A stretch of DNA of 64,000 bases, from positions 92,781 through 156,780 of the forward strand of contig NZ_QCZK02000029.1 in NCBI RefSeq assembly GCF_003347595.2. Reading direction: 5' to 3'. Under the pieces are notes generated by a model. It was given only the letters and a program-made list of their open reading frames with translations. It did no database searches and was not told the DNA's origin. This document shows, piece by piece, positions 1 through 9,398 of this stretch. The translations under genes and the position numbers were made by a program. This DNA comes from Botryobacter ruber. GTDB lineage: Bacteria > Bacteroidota > Bacteroidia > Cytophagales > Hymenobacteraceae. Positions within the stretch are counted from its first letter, which is position 1, and each line of letters starts with the position of its first letter.

Positions 1-1
1 C

Positions 2-517
2 TGGGGTTACAAAAGCTTCGACCACAAATGGAAAAGCACCGAAACCCTCATCCACAACCTGGTGGACATTGCCTCTAAAGGTGGGAATTACCTGCTGAAC
101 ATTGGTCCCAAAGCCGATGGTACTTTCCCCCAGGAAAGTGTAGACAGGCTAAAAGAGGTAGGTGCCTGGATGAAGGTAAACGGTGAAGCCATTTATGGTA
201 CAAAGCAAAACCCTTTAACGCCGGTAGAATGGGGCCGCATTACCAGAAAAGAGGATGCCAAAGGCAGCACCCTTTACCTCACAGTATTTAACTGGCCAGC
301 AGATGGAAAATTACTGGTGCCGGGCTTAAGCAACAATGTAAAGTCTGCCGGTTTGCTTGCCGGTGGAAAGAAAGTAAAAACAAAAAAGACGGCAGCGGGA
401 ACCGTTATCGAGCTACCTGCTCAGGCTCCGGATGCGATAGCGTCTGTAATTAAAGTTCAGGTAAAAGGCCAACTGCCAGCCACAGCCAGCGAAGCCCACG
501 CTACAGGTATGAAATAA
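2..517 (+). CDS. alpha-L-fucosidase, GH29 (C-terminal part only)
   Basis: The reading frame is open from the left edge, so this is the 3' end of a gene that starts outside the window. It opens with WGYKSFDHKWKSTETLI and continues through NLVDIASKGGNYLLNIGPK, the conserved end of the GH29 catalytic barrel. A beta-sandwich tail of about 110 residues follows (LYLTVFNWPADGKLLVPGL). By eye it is about 70% identical to the complete GH29 at 50946-52376, so the two are paralogs. The family releases terminal alpha-L-fucose by a retaining mechanism and is normally exported. The nucleophile and signal peptide lie upstream and cannot be checked. Two copies of the dispersed repeat follow the stop codon. 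Confidence 0.93.
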   Translation, partial: WGYKSFDHKWKSTETLIHNLVDIASKGGNYLLNIGPKADGTFPQESVDRLKEVGAWMKVNGEAIYGTKQNPLTPVEWGRITRKEDAKGSTLYLTVFNWPADGKLLVPGLSNNVKSAGLLAGGKKVKTKKTAAGTVIELPAQAPDAIASVIKVQVKGQLPATASEAHATGMK

Positions 518-552
518 GCTTCTACTGACCGGTGGAAGAGTTCTGAAATATA

Positions 553-626
553 GCAGCGGGTATCGTGACGGGTGCAGCAGATATTTATCTACAACAGTAG
601 AAATGGTGGCAGGAGCAGTGCGGTTT
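553..626 (+). repeat. two direct copies of the dispersed GTGGTGACAGG repeat
   Basis: Copies lie at about 553-587 and 593-626, both in direct orientation. They share the core GTGrCrGGwGCAG with the copies elsewhere in the window. The first is the more diverged (ATCGTGACGGGTGCAGCAG); the second reads ATGGTGGCAGGAGCAG. They fill the 168-base gap between the GH29 fragment and the next gene. Confidence 0.6.
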
Positions 627-688
627 TGTGGTTGTAAGAAGCTGGTTGCCTTTTTTTAACAATGTTATTTTATAAACTTTAGCTATTG

Positions 689-1959
689 ATGAAGTCAGAA
701 AACATGATGTCTTACATTGCCATAGGCCTGTCTGTAATTCTTCTCAACGCCGGGTGCCAGAAAGAAATTGAACCACCGGTAGTAGTAGAAAAAGAGATAG
801 AAAAAGTTACATCAGTTAAGACATATCCGGGCAGGAACCGCGTGAAGCTGTGGTGGAAGCTGCCAGCCGATGAGCGTGTCGTGAAAAGTAAGGTAACCTG
901 GAACGACGAAACCCAATCCAGGGAGATACCGGTTGTGGCAGGTAAAGACACTCTGAGTGTGCTGATCGAAAACCTGGAAGAAGGTAACTACACTTTCGCC
1001 CTCTATGCACTCGATAAAGAGGGCAAACAATCTGGTATGGTAATCGTGAATGCCAAAGCTTATGGCAACGAATTTGAGACCGCACTGCAGAACCGGGCTA
1101 TCAAAAAAGTAAACTTCGACGCATCGTCTTCAGCTGCAGAAATTGAATGGGAATCTGCCGGGCTGGGTGTTGTGGGGGCTGAAGTAAAATATACCGATGC
1201 CGCAGCAACTACGCACACACTTTCCGTAACTCCGTTTACACGAAACACCACGCTTTCCAATTTTACGGCAGGAGAAAGCTTCAGGTACCGCACCCTGCAT
1301 TTGCCCAATTCCTCCGCTATAGATACCTTCTTCACTGCCTTTGAAACGGTAATTATTGAGCAGGCGTCCGCAGAGGAGGAGCCTTCTCCAACAAAAGCTG
1401 GACCCAGACCGCCTATACCTATAACCTTCAAACTCCCTGGACTTTACCACAATCCGACCGGTATAGTTTTTCTAATGAGGAGCACCGGTTCTGGATTTAT
1501 AAAGGTGATGATTGCCAGTATGAGGGTTGTGGTACAGGGCCACGCTCTGAACTCCGGATGAAGAATGATTATCTGCTGGGCAAGCATCAGTTTGAAGGGG
1601 ATGTATATATCGTTGCCGGCACCGCTGGGACTGATATTATGCAGGTATTCGGAGGGGTGCAGCATTCAACTTCTATCATGCTCAAAGTACATGCAGCTAA
1701 CAATGGAACAATAAAGCGCTATGATAACGAAATCTTATTGACAAATGCCTACGAGAGATGGATACATGTAAATGTACAGCACGACGCGGATAACGGCAAA
1801 ATTTACGTGTACCTGGACAACCAGCTTAAAGGAGTGTTTGACGACCGTGGTCAGAAAACCCACTATTTTAAATGCGGCGTTTATAACATTACAGGCACCA
1901 GGTCCGAATCGCGCTGGAAGAATATAAAATACTGGAAAAACGGACCAGTTGGGAAATAA
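689..1959 (+). pseudogene. frameshifted DUF4998-type lipoprotein with PL7/PL20-like C-terminal domain
   Basis: The ATG at 689 (an in-frame TTG lies just before it) gives a lipoprotein signal with lipobox LLNAGC. A DUF4998-type beta-sandwich region follows, as in the next gene. The frame used to about 1360 then runs into low-quality sequence and stops at 1561. The frame one base earlier is open from 1360 to 1959 and encodes a jelly-roll lyase-like domain (SWTQTAYTYNL, HRFWIYKGDDCQYEGCG, GPRSELRM, YVYLDNQLKGVF). The motif SELR is typical of PL7/PL20-type alginate or glucuronan lyases. A one-base deletion between about 1357 and 1385 would explain the split. The 3' part has no signal or start of its own. 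The intact gene would encode about 423 residues. A sequencing error is the main alternative to a true pseudogene. Confidence 0.75.
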
Positions 1960-2047
1960 GGGGATAAAAAGAAGTCTTGTAAGGGAAACTAACGGGAATC
2001 AGGTTTATTTCACCTGCCGAAAGCTACGTTGGAGGCAGAAGCTCATT

Positions 2048-2098
2048 AGAGTATGTTTAAATTTTCGCTTGCAAAGGCAAAGTTTAAACATGCTCTTT
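2048..2098 (+). terminator. intergenic hairpin between the two DUF4998-type genes
   Basis: AGAGTATGTTTAAA (2048-2061) pairs with TTTAAACATGCTCT (2083-2096) with one G-T wobble. The loop is 21 bases, and a short T stretch follows. It could be a weak terminator or a transcript-processing hairpin. Confidence 0.45.
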
Positions 2099-2136
2099 AA
2101 CTGATATTACGCTTAATGGTGCTAAGTTCTACATTA

Positions 2137-3504
2137 ATGAAGACAGTAAACCTAAAGTTCTACGCTACCATTGCCCTGTCACTGGTTTTTCTGCTTGCTG
2201 GCTGTGAGAAAGAAGATGAGGCAGCAGTTGTAGTTGAGAAAGAGATAGACAGAGTAACATCAGTTAAAAGTTGTCCGGGCAGGAACCGCGTGAAGCTGTG
2301 GTGGAAGCTGCCAGCCGATGAGCGTGTCGTGAAAAGCAAGGTAACCTGGAACGACGAAACCCTATCCAGGGAGATACCGGTTGTGGCAGGTAAAGACACC
2401 CTGAGCATTATTATCGATAACCTGATAGAAGGCAACCACACCTTCACCATCTATGTACTCGATAAAGGAGGCAAATTGTCGGAGAAGGTTAACGTGAATG
2501 CGCAGGCATATGGCAGCCAGTACGAAGCCGCGCTGCAGAACCGTGCTATTAAAAAATTAAATTATAACGCAGAGACTTCAGCCGCAGAAATAGATTGGGA
2601 ATCTGCTGCGCTGGGTGTAGTGGGGGCTGAACTTGAATATACCGATGCAGCTGCAGTTGCACATACCCTTTTCATATCTCCGTTTTCACGCAGTACTACG
2701 CTTGATGGTTTTAAGACAGGAGAAAGTTTTCGGTACCGCACCCTGCACATGCCCAACTCATCAGCCATCGATACTTTCTATACTGCCTACGAAACAGTAG
2801 AAGTCCTGCATCTGGACTATTCTCCACCTGTTGATGATGATGGAAATATTACGCCCCCGTCTATTCTTGCTGCTGATCCTGCCAAAGGCGCTTCTGCTAC
2901 ATTCGGGCTTATTGGTAGCGGAAATGTAGAGGCGCCATCTTCCATCACTACCGACCACGATCCGGTACGGGGCCTGGTTTGGCGCTTTCAGAAGCCTGTC
3001 AGCAGTAACCGCTGCGAGAACCATGGCATTAAGGTAAATGGGGCAAAGTATGAATTCAAAAACAACAACACCTACTACTTCGGCTGGTGGTCTAAGCTGA
3101 CAGATAATTCTAACAACAATGCCAATTTTCAGTGGAAGTCCTATGGCGACCATATCCAGAACTTTCCAATTGTTCTGAAAATGAGAGACGGGAATATGAT
3201 ACTACAGCAACGCCAGCCCGGTGGTATCGAAACCATTCTGTGGTCTGCCCCCTGGAAGGCCAACACCTGGTACAAATTAGCCTTAGGCATACACGTAAGC
3301 GATGCGTTGCGTGGCGGCTGGATTGAGCTTTGGTTCAACGGGGTAAAGCAGACATTCAGCGATGACTCCCAAAGGTACTATTGCCGCACCTTCGATGGTG
3401 GCCACAACTGCCCCAAATGGGGAATTTATGGCAGAAGCGATCTCGCCATCTCAAATTATATTGATAACATCAAAGTTGGGACCTCCTACGAGGAAGTAGA
3501 CTAA
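2137..3504 (+). CDS. DUF4998-type lipoprotein with polysaccharide-lyase-like C-terminal domain
   Basis: I chose the ATG at 2137 because it starts directly at the signal peptide (MKTVNLKFYATIALSLVF); an in-frame ATG at 2116 adds seven residues. The lipobox LLAGC is followed by acidic residues, so a surface-exposed lipoprotein is likely. Residues of about 35-220 form the DUF4998-type region shared with the broken upstream gene. From about residue 255 a concanavalin-like domain resembles the heparin-lyase-I/PL13-like fold (YYFGWWSKLTD, WKANTWYKLALGIH, WIELWFNGVKQ, PKWGIYGRSD). The enzyme probably cuts a uronic-acid polymer, or binds it. Substrate is not predictable. A 126-base patch is almost identical to the upstream gene. 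Confidence 0.7.
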   Translation: MKTVNLKFYATIALSLVFLLAGCEKEDEAAVVVEKEIDRVTSVKSCPGRNRVKLWWKLPADERVVKSKVTWNDETLSREIPVVAGKDTLSIIIDNLIEGNHTFTIYVLDKGGKLSEKVNVNAQAYGSQYEAALQNRAIKKLNYNAETSAAEIDWESAALGVVGAELEYTDAAAVAHTLFISPFSRSTTLDGFKTGESFRYRTLHMPNSSAIDTFYTAYETVEVLHLDYSPPVDDDGNITPPSILAADPAKGASATFGLIGSGNVEAPSSITTDHDPVRGLVWRFQKPVSSNRCENHGIKVNGAKYEFKNNNTYYFGWWSKLTDNSNNNANFQWKSYGDHIQNFPIVLKMRDGNMILQQRQPGGIETILWSAPWKANTWYKLALGIHVSDALRGGWIELWFNGVKQTFSDDSQRYYCRTFDGGHNCPKWGIYGRSDLAISNYIDNIKVGTSYEEVD

Positions 3505-4123
3505 CTCAACACCCGGAACGGCTTTGCGGACAGCAGAATATTAATTTGTCAGGGTCGTTCATGGCCTGATAGTGCAACACAGGCTGTAGGTAGAGTTGTT
3601 CCTAAACACAGCCATATCCTCTTTCTAGATTATTTCAGCAACCAAAGCGAAATATGCGGTTTCGTTCACAATTGTAGCAGGTAAAAAAGCTAAACAACAC
3701 CTTCATAAACGAGACCCCCTTTCTTACTTTCATAATGTTTACTCTGCTGGCAGGCGATATCTGTTAGAAATGGGGGTGTCTTAGAAATTAGTTATTAAAA
3801 ATTTGATTTATATATTGAAGTCAAGGCTTTCTGAACCATACTTCCGGTACTATTTGTTTCTGATAATACGGGAAATAAAATATGCGGAATATCCACTGAA
3901 AGTGTAGCCTTTACCGTCAGATTTTTTACAAAGGCTGCTGTCTACGAATATTATTAAAGTGTGTTACGTTTGGAAGTAACAAATTTGTTTTATCTTAAAC
4001 TTATGTTTGTTAGTTTTGCTATCTTTACTACTAAATAGATAATCCCTGTGGAATGTCTACTAAAGAATTTTGAATGTTTAATCGAAAGTGTATCCATTAT
4101 TAGTATAATTTTTACTTAATGTA
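3505..4123. other. AT-rich intergenic region upstream of the sensor gene
   Basis: No gene is supported in these 619 bases. The last 250 bases are very AT-rich. A match to the Bacteroidota -7 element (TATGTTTG) lies at 4002-4009, but no TTG sits at the usual distance upstream, so I do not call a promoter. Confidence 0.5.
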
Positions 4124-7100
4124 ATGATTTTTTCAGTGTTTTTTAATATTTCTTTACAACTTCTCAATAGGGTAGCATTAATTGTGCTGCTCTACTTTTT
4201 TATTTCCCCAGTTCTTGCTCAAAATTCTACTATTAAATTTAATCATCTTTCCGTTGATGAAGGCCTGTCGCAGAGTACGGTTTTCTCCATCACAAAAGAT
4301 AAGGATGGGTATATGTGGTTTGGTACCCGCGACGGATTAAATAAGTATGATGCCAGCAAGGTAAAAGTGTATAAAAATAATCCTGAGGATAGCACAAGTT
4401 TGTCTAATAATGCTATCATGAGTCTGCTGTCCGACTCTAAAGGTAATTTGTGGGTAGGCAGTAGTCTGGGTTTAAATCTTTATAATCCGGTAAAAGATAA
4501 TTTTACCAGAATAAAATTAGATACTGGCCTACCGGCTTCTTTATCGGGAAATCACATCCTGACCATTTTTGAAGACCGATCTGCTAACATCTGGGTCGGA
4601 ACCCGGGATGGGCTGGTGCTGATTTCAAAAGGTAACCTGAAGCAGCTTAAACGTTTTCAGCATGAGGATTCAGATAAAAACAGTCTTGTAAATAATGAGG
4701 TGCGCCAGGTTTTTCAGGATAAAGAAGGTATTATCTGGATAGGTACTTCTAATGGATTTTCGCGATTGACGTGCAAAGGTGCTGATAATTACCAGTTTAC
4801 AAACTACTCCTTGTCGAAAGGAAATGCCGGTCACAAAAACTATAACTGGATAAATGCCATAGCGGAAGACGACAAGGGCATACTCTGGTTAGGGACAGAG
4901 AAAACAGGGCTTAAGTTTTTTAATAAGAAAGAAGGTAAGTTGCTGGCAGGACCAGGTTATCCGCACGAAGAGCTGAATTCAGGCAAAATAAGAGTTATCA
5001 GGCGGGATAAAGACAGCAATTTCTGGGTTGGGTCTATCGGCGGATTGTATGTTATTAACCAGAAAACGCAGCATGTTGTTAAACTCAACAGTAATACCCA
5101 TAGCCAGGGAGCATTAAGCGACCACTCTATCCGCTCCATGTTCATCGATAATGAAGGGATTTACTGGGTGGGTACTTTCTATGGTGGTATAAATTATTAT
5201 AGTCCGCTGGCAAAGCAGTTTGATCAAATCCGGTTGGATAGCTACGATCAGCAATCAAAATTCAAGGTAACCAGTAAGATCCTTACGGATGGCGACAGTA
5301 ACGTCTGGATAAGTACCGAAGGAAGCGGTTTATACTACCTGGACAGAAAAGCAAATACCCTCACCAACTACAGGCACAGCGCTACCAACAGCAATTCCTT
5401 AAGCCATGATAATATCAAAACTATTATGATGGAGAAGGGGGGATTATGGATTGGTACATTGTACGGGCTGAATTATTTCGATATAGCCAGTAAAAAGTTT
5501 ACGCATTACTTTCACCAGCCCGGCAATAAAAAAACGATTCCGGATGACATTTCCTACAGCATAAAAAGGGACAGCCAGGGAACACTTTGGGTGGCAACGT
5601 ATAATGGTGGACTCAGCCGCTTTGATGAGCAGGCGAAAACTTTTCAGACGCTGGTTCATAACCCGAATGATCCTACTTCGCTGAGCTCAAATTCTATCAC
5701 CTACATTTTTGAAGACTCCAATAAAACCCTGTGGTTTGGTACCACCAACGGATTAAACAGGAAAGAACCTGGTCGGGACAAGTTCAGACGCTACCTGAAC
5801 AGCAAAAAAGAAGAACAGTCATTAAATGGAAACTATATCCTTTGTATCCATGAGGATAAGAAAAAGCGGTTATGGGTTAGTACCCAGAATGGCTTGAATC
5901 TTCTGAATCCAAAAACAGGCGATATCCGCCACTTTACCACTGCTGATGGCCTGCCGGATAACACTGTGTATGGAATTCTGGAAGATGACAGGGGGTATCT
6001 TTGGTTTAGTACCCAGAATGGTCTTACAAAGTTAGACCCTGATAATTTTACTTTCCAGAACTATAACAGGAATGATGGTCTCTTCAGTAAAGAGTTTAGC
6101 TTTAACTCCTTCCACAAGGATGAAAGGGGGTACATGTATTTTGGTGGGTTTAACGGTGTAGTTGTTTTCCATCCGGACAGTATCCAGATTAACACCAAAA
6201 AACCAAAACTGATATTTACACAACTGCGCCTGTATAACAAAGAAGTGCAGGTAAATGGCGAAGATGATATACTGCCGGCCTCTCTCGATAAAGTGAAAAA
6301 ACTGAAGTTCCGGCACAACCAGAACATATTCTCTTTTGAATTTGCAGTCTTAAATTATATCAATTCCAATAAGAACCAGTATGCCTACCAGCTCGCCGGC
6401 TTCGATAAAGGCTGGAATTATGTAAAAGAACCCGTAGCTTCTTATATGAACCTGGAGCCCGGCGACTATACGCTTTTAATTAAGGGTTCAAATAACGATG
6501 GTATCTGGAGCGAAACCCAGGAACTGGCAATCACCATTCTGCCACCGCCCTGGAAAACGTGGTGGGCCTACACGTTGTATGCTGCTGCGTTTGTTGTTCT
6601 GTTGTTAGTATGGTCCGGAATCAATAAGACCAGGATTAAACTGACCCATCAGCTGGAATTAGAGCATCTGGAAAAGATGAGGCAGGAAGAACTGCATCAG
6701 ACTAAGATTAACTTTTTTGCCAACATAGCCCATGAACTCAGAACGCCCTTAACGCTTATTGTAAGTCCAGTGCAACTAATGGCAGAAAAATACAGGAATG
6801 ATACATTTTTACAAAGCCAGCTTAAGGTGGTTACTTCTAATACCGACAGACTGCTGCGTTTGCTGAATCAGTTACTGGACTTTAACAAGCAGGAAACCGG
6901 TAATATGCAGTTAAAGCGGGTAGACAAGGATATTGTAGGCTGGCTGAAGGAGATCAAGACTTCATTCCAGGAGCATGCCTGGCTTAATCATATCCAGTTG
7001 GACTTCCATTCCGATTATCAGCATATTCCGGCAAATTTCGATCCGGAAGAGTTGGAGAAAGTGTTTTATAATCTGATGTCCAACTCATTTAAGTTTACGG

Positions 7101-8362
7101 CCAATGGTGGTAGAATTGCTCTTGGCGTCAGTTTAGAAAGCAATCCGTTTGGTGTTGCAGCCAACAACTCCGAAAATATTGATTTCAGTGAGCCTTTGCT
7201 GAAGATAGTGGTAGAGGATAATGGTATTGGTATTTCTCCTGAGCATATAGACAAGATTTTTGACCGTTTCTACCAGGCCGAAAGCCCGGTAATGTCGGCA
7301 AGTGGTTTTGGTATCGGACTGGCCTTTTCTAAAGAAATTGTGCATCTGCATGGTGGTACCATCTCTGTCGAAAGCCAGGAAAGAAATAGTCAACAGCCAG
7401 GCTTTACCCGCTTTACAATTATACTGCCTGTTGTAAGCGCTCCTGTTACTGAAAGCCCTGAAACCGTTCAAGTGCCTGCTGTACAGGCTGTAGAGCAAAG
7501 CCCTGAGCAGGATTATTTTTACAAAGAGGTTTTTGAGAAAGAGTCAACCGAAAAGGCAGAAGCCTGCGAGCGAGTATCGGTATTAGTAGTAGAAGATAAC
7601 ACGGAGATCAGAAGCTATCTGAAAAACCTTTTATCGCCGCATTACCAGGTATTCGAAGCAACCGATGGAGAAGAGGGCTGGGAAATAGCAACCGAACAAC
7701 TCCCGAACCTGATCATAAGTGATATTTCGATGCCCCGCATGGATGGACTGGAACTGACGAATAAGCTAAAGACGGATGAGCGTACTAACCATATTCCGGT
7801 TATCCTGCTTACCGCCCGCGGCACGATTATTCATCAGGTGGCAGGTTTGGAGAGAGGCGCTGATGAATATATGTGCAAGCCATTTAACATTCAGTTGCTT
7901 CTGTTAAAGGTTAAGAACCTGCTGGCTGTTCGTGAAAAGCTGAAAGAAAAGTACGGACGTATAGTAACGCTGCAGCCGCAGTACCAGGAAATTGAGAACC
8001 CGGACGATAAATTCCTGCAGCGCCTGATGCAGATTCTGGAAGCAAATATTTCTGATCCGGAGTTTAATGTGTCGGAACTGGTAAACCACATAGGCATGAG
8101 CCGGCCAGTGCTTTTCCGGAAAACAAAAATGCTGACAGGCTTATCTGTTATCGACCTGATCAGGTCGGTAAGGTTAAAAAAGGCCGAGATGTTATTAAGA
8201 CAAAACAGGATGACGATATCGGAGGTGGCCTATGAGGTGGGTTATAATGATCCGAAGTACTTTAGCAAGCTATTCAGGAACCAGTACGGCAAAACGCCTA
8301 CCGAATATGTAGAACTATCCAGAACAGATGGAGAGGCACAGCAACCGGAACTGACGGTTTAG
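4124..8362 (+). CDS. hybrid two-component system sensor/regulator (HTCS) of the PUL
   Basis: This 1412-residue protein has the full HTCS order. There is a signal/TM segment at the N-terminus (cleavage near VLAQ). About fourteen periplasmic beta-propeller repeats of the Reg_prop type follow (MWFGTRDGLNKYD, LWVGSSLGLNLY and similar) to about residue 680. A Y_Y_Y domain lies at about 735-805 and one TM helix at about 813-834. The histidine kinase has its H-box at H870 (FFANIAHELRTPLTL) and an HATPase domain (EDNGIGISPEHIDKIFDRF). The receiver has phospho-acceptor D1200 (ISDISMPRMDG), and a C-terminal AraC-type HTH covers about 1305-1400. Such proteins bind an oligosaccharide in the periplasm and activate the adjacent susCD operon. 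It is the only complete regulator in the window, so it probably governs the locus. Confidence 0.97.
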   Translation: MIFSVFFNISLQLLNRVALIVLLYFFISPVLAQNSTIKFNHLSVDEGLSQSTVFSITKDKDGYMWFGTRDGLNKYDASKVKVYKNNPEDSTSLSNNAIMSLLSDSKGNLWVGSSLGLNLYNPVKDNFTRIKLDTGLPASLSGNHILTIFEDRSANIWVGTRDGLVLISKGNLKQLKRFQHEDSDKNSLVNNEVRQVFQDKEGIIWIGTSNGFSRLTCKGADNYQFTNYSLSKGNAGHKNYNWINAIAEDDKGILWLGTEKTGLKFFNKKEGKLLAGPGYPHEELNSGKIRVIRRDKDSNFWVGSIGGLYVINQKTQHVVKLNSNTHSQGALSDHSIRSMFIDNEGIYWVGTFYGGINYYSPLAKQFDQIRLDSYDQQSKFKVTSKILTDGDSNVWISTEGSGLYYLDRKANTLTNYRHSATNSNSLSHDNIKTIMMEKGGLWIGTLYGLNYFDIASKKFTHYFHQPGNKKTIPDDISYSIKRDSQGTLWVATYNGGLSRFDEQAKTFQTLVHNPNDPTSLSSNSITYIFEDSNKTLWFGTTNGLNRKEPGRDKFRRYLNSKKEEQSLNGNYILCIHEDKKKRLWVSTQNGLNLLNPKTGDIRHFTTADGLPDNTVYGILEDDRGYLWFSTQNGLTKLDPDNFTFQNYNRNDGLFSKEFSFNSFHKDERGYMYFGGFNGVVVFHPDSIQINTKKPKLIFTQLRLYNKEVQVNGEDDILPASLDKVKKLKFRHNQNIFSFEFAVLNYINSNKNQYAYQLAGFDKGWNYVKEPVASYMNLEPGDYTLLIKGSNNDGIWSETQELAITILPPPWKTWWAYTLYAAAFVVLLLVWSGINKTRIKLTHQLELEHLEKMRQEELHQTKINFFANIAHELRTPLTLIVSPVQLMAEKYRNDTFLQSQLKVVTSNTDRLLRLLNQLLDFNKQETGNMQLKRVDKDIVGWLKEIKTSFQEHAWLNHIQLDFHSDYQHIPANFDPEELEKVFYNLMSNSFKFTANGGRIALGVSLESNPFGVAANNSENIDFSEPLLKIVVEDNGIGISPEHIDKIFDRFYQAESPVMSASGFGIGLAFSKEIVHLHGGTISVESQERNSQQPGFTRFTIILPVVSAPVTESPETVQVPAVQAVEQSPEQDYFYKEVFEKESTEKAEACERVSVLVVEDNTEIRSYLKNLLSPHYQVFEATDGEEGWEIATEQLPNLIISDISMPRMDGLELTNKLKTDERTNHIPVILLTARGTIIHQVAGLERGADEYMCKPFNIQLLLLKVKNLLAVREKLKEKYGRIVTLQPQYQEIENPDDKFLQRLMQILEANISDPEFNVSELVNHIGMSRPVLFRKTKMLTGLSVIDLIRSVRLKKAEMLLRQNRMTISEVAYEVGYNDPKYFSKLFRNQYGKTPTEYVELSRTDGEAQQPELTV

Positions 8363-8377
8363 GTGAAGACACAACCA

Positions 8378-8562
8378 GCAGGTAAGGGAGTGGTGGCAAT
8401 GGCTGCAGAATAAATAACTCCCTTTGTGCCTGTTGAAACCAGGTGATGTTTTACCAGGAACCTGGTTGTATAAAATTTCCTGCAGCAGAGGGTATAGTGG
8501 CAGGAGCAGTATAAGTTGTAAGTGTCTTGCAGATTGTAAGCACCTGCCACCATACCCTCTGT
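8378..8562. repeat. cluster of three dispersed-repeat copies, two forming an inverted pair
   Basis: A direct copy lies at 8378-8416 (AGGGAGTGGTGGCAATGG), followed at 8415-8436 by a partial inverted arm (ACTCCCTTTGTGCCTGTT). A second direct copy at 8485-8513 (CAGAGGGTATAGTGGCAGG) is complementary to an inverted copy at 8536-8562 (CACCTGCCACCATACCCTCT). The last two would fold into a stem of about 22 base pairs just after the HTCS gene. They may also serve as its transcript end. Confidence 0.65.
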
Positions 8563-9398
8563 TAAATGGAATAGCGAATGAAATGGGTACAATAGAGTTT
8601 AAAAGTAAGTTGGTGGGATAGGAACCCGAGGGGTAATAACAAACGGATTCCCGATCGGTTAAATATCAAATAACTCTTAAGTCTCCTGTTGTCTGCTGAA
8701 AATGAAGCCTGTATGTCTTCACATTTGCTGCCAATCTAACACAGCCTGTAGAACGTTGCAGATGACAACAATACCTCCTCAGGTTTCCTTTCCTGCTCTC
8801 GCTACAGTTTAGAGGGAGTTCATGTTGTCGGCAAATATGACAAGTGCAAGTACAAAGAAGACTGTTCCTGTCACAGTCCCTCCCAAGGATGAAATCTACC
8901 TGATATAAATAGCTCTACAGCTTGAGCATTTTGTTATCCGCTTACAATTATTTGTTAATGAAAATTACATGTTTAAACAATTGAATGCGCGAATTTACGC
9001 TGAAAAAGCCACTTTTTAAGTCAGAACTAATCTTCCTCTTTCTTGAACGAATCTGCTACCTGTTACCAAAGAGTTTCTTCCGAATTTTGGTGACCCAATA
9101 AAAAAACGAATAGGTATTTTATGAAAGATTTGATTAGAAGGACAAGGATTTTGGAGGGACTCCTTTTTACGTTGCTACTGGCGATTTTTATATTTTTAAT
9201 AACATCCTGAATAATACCCCCCTGTGCCTACAGATTATTCCGATGCTTGACCCGATATTCTAATGCTGACAAAGAAAGCTGGTTAATAAAAAGAGGATAT
9301 GAAGGTAAAAGCGGTTCGCAGGCTGGTAGGTTATGTTGATTGACGAAAACAGAAAGAAGTAAAACCAACTTAAACAGCTCAATAGAATTTAAATTAAT
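8563..9398. other. long non-coding leader region upstream of susC
   Basis: I see no supported gene in about 835 bases between the repeat cluster and susC. Short reading frames have no plausible start or family resemblance. The length suggests room for an HTCS binding site and a long 5' leader. I could not identify a promoter matching both elements of the Bacteroidota consensus. Confidence 0.45.

Noticed and set aside
3969..4009. Promoter for the HTCS gene
   Set aside because: A good TATGTTTG is present at 4002-4009, but TTG elements lie 14 or 29 bases away, outside the usual 17-23.
8424..8621. 65-codon frame after the HTCS gene
   Set aside because: It consists mostly of dispersed-repeat sequence and is therefore unlikely to be a gene.
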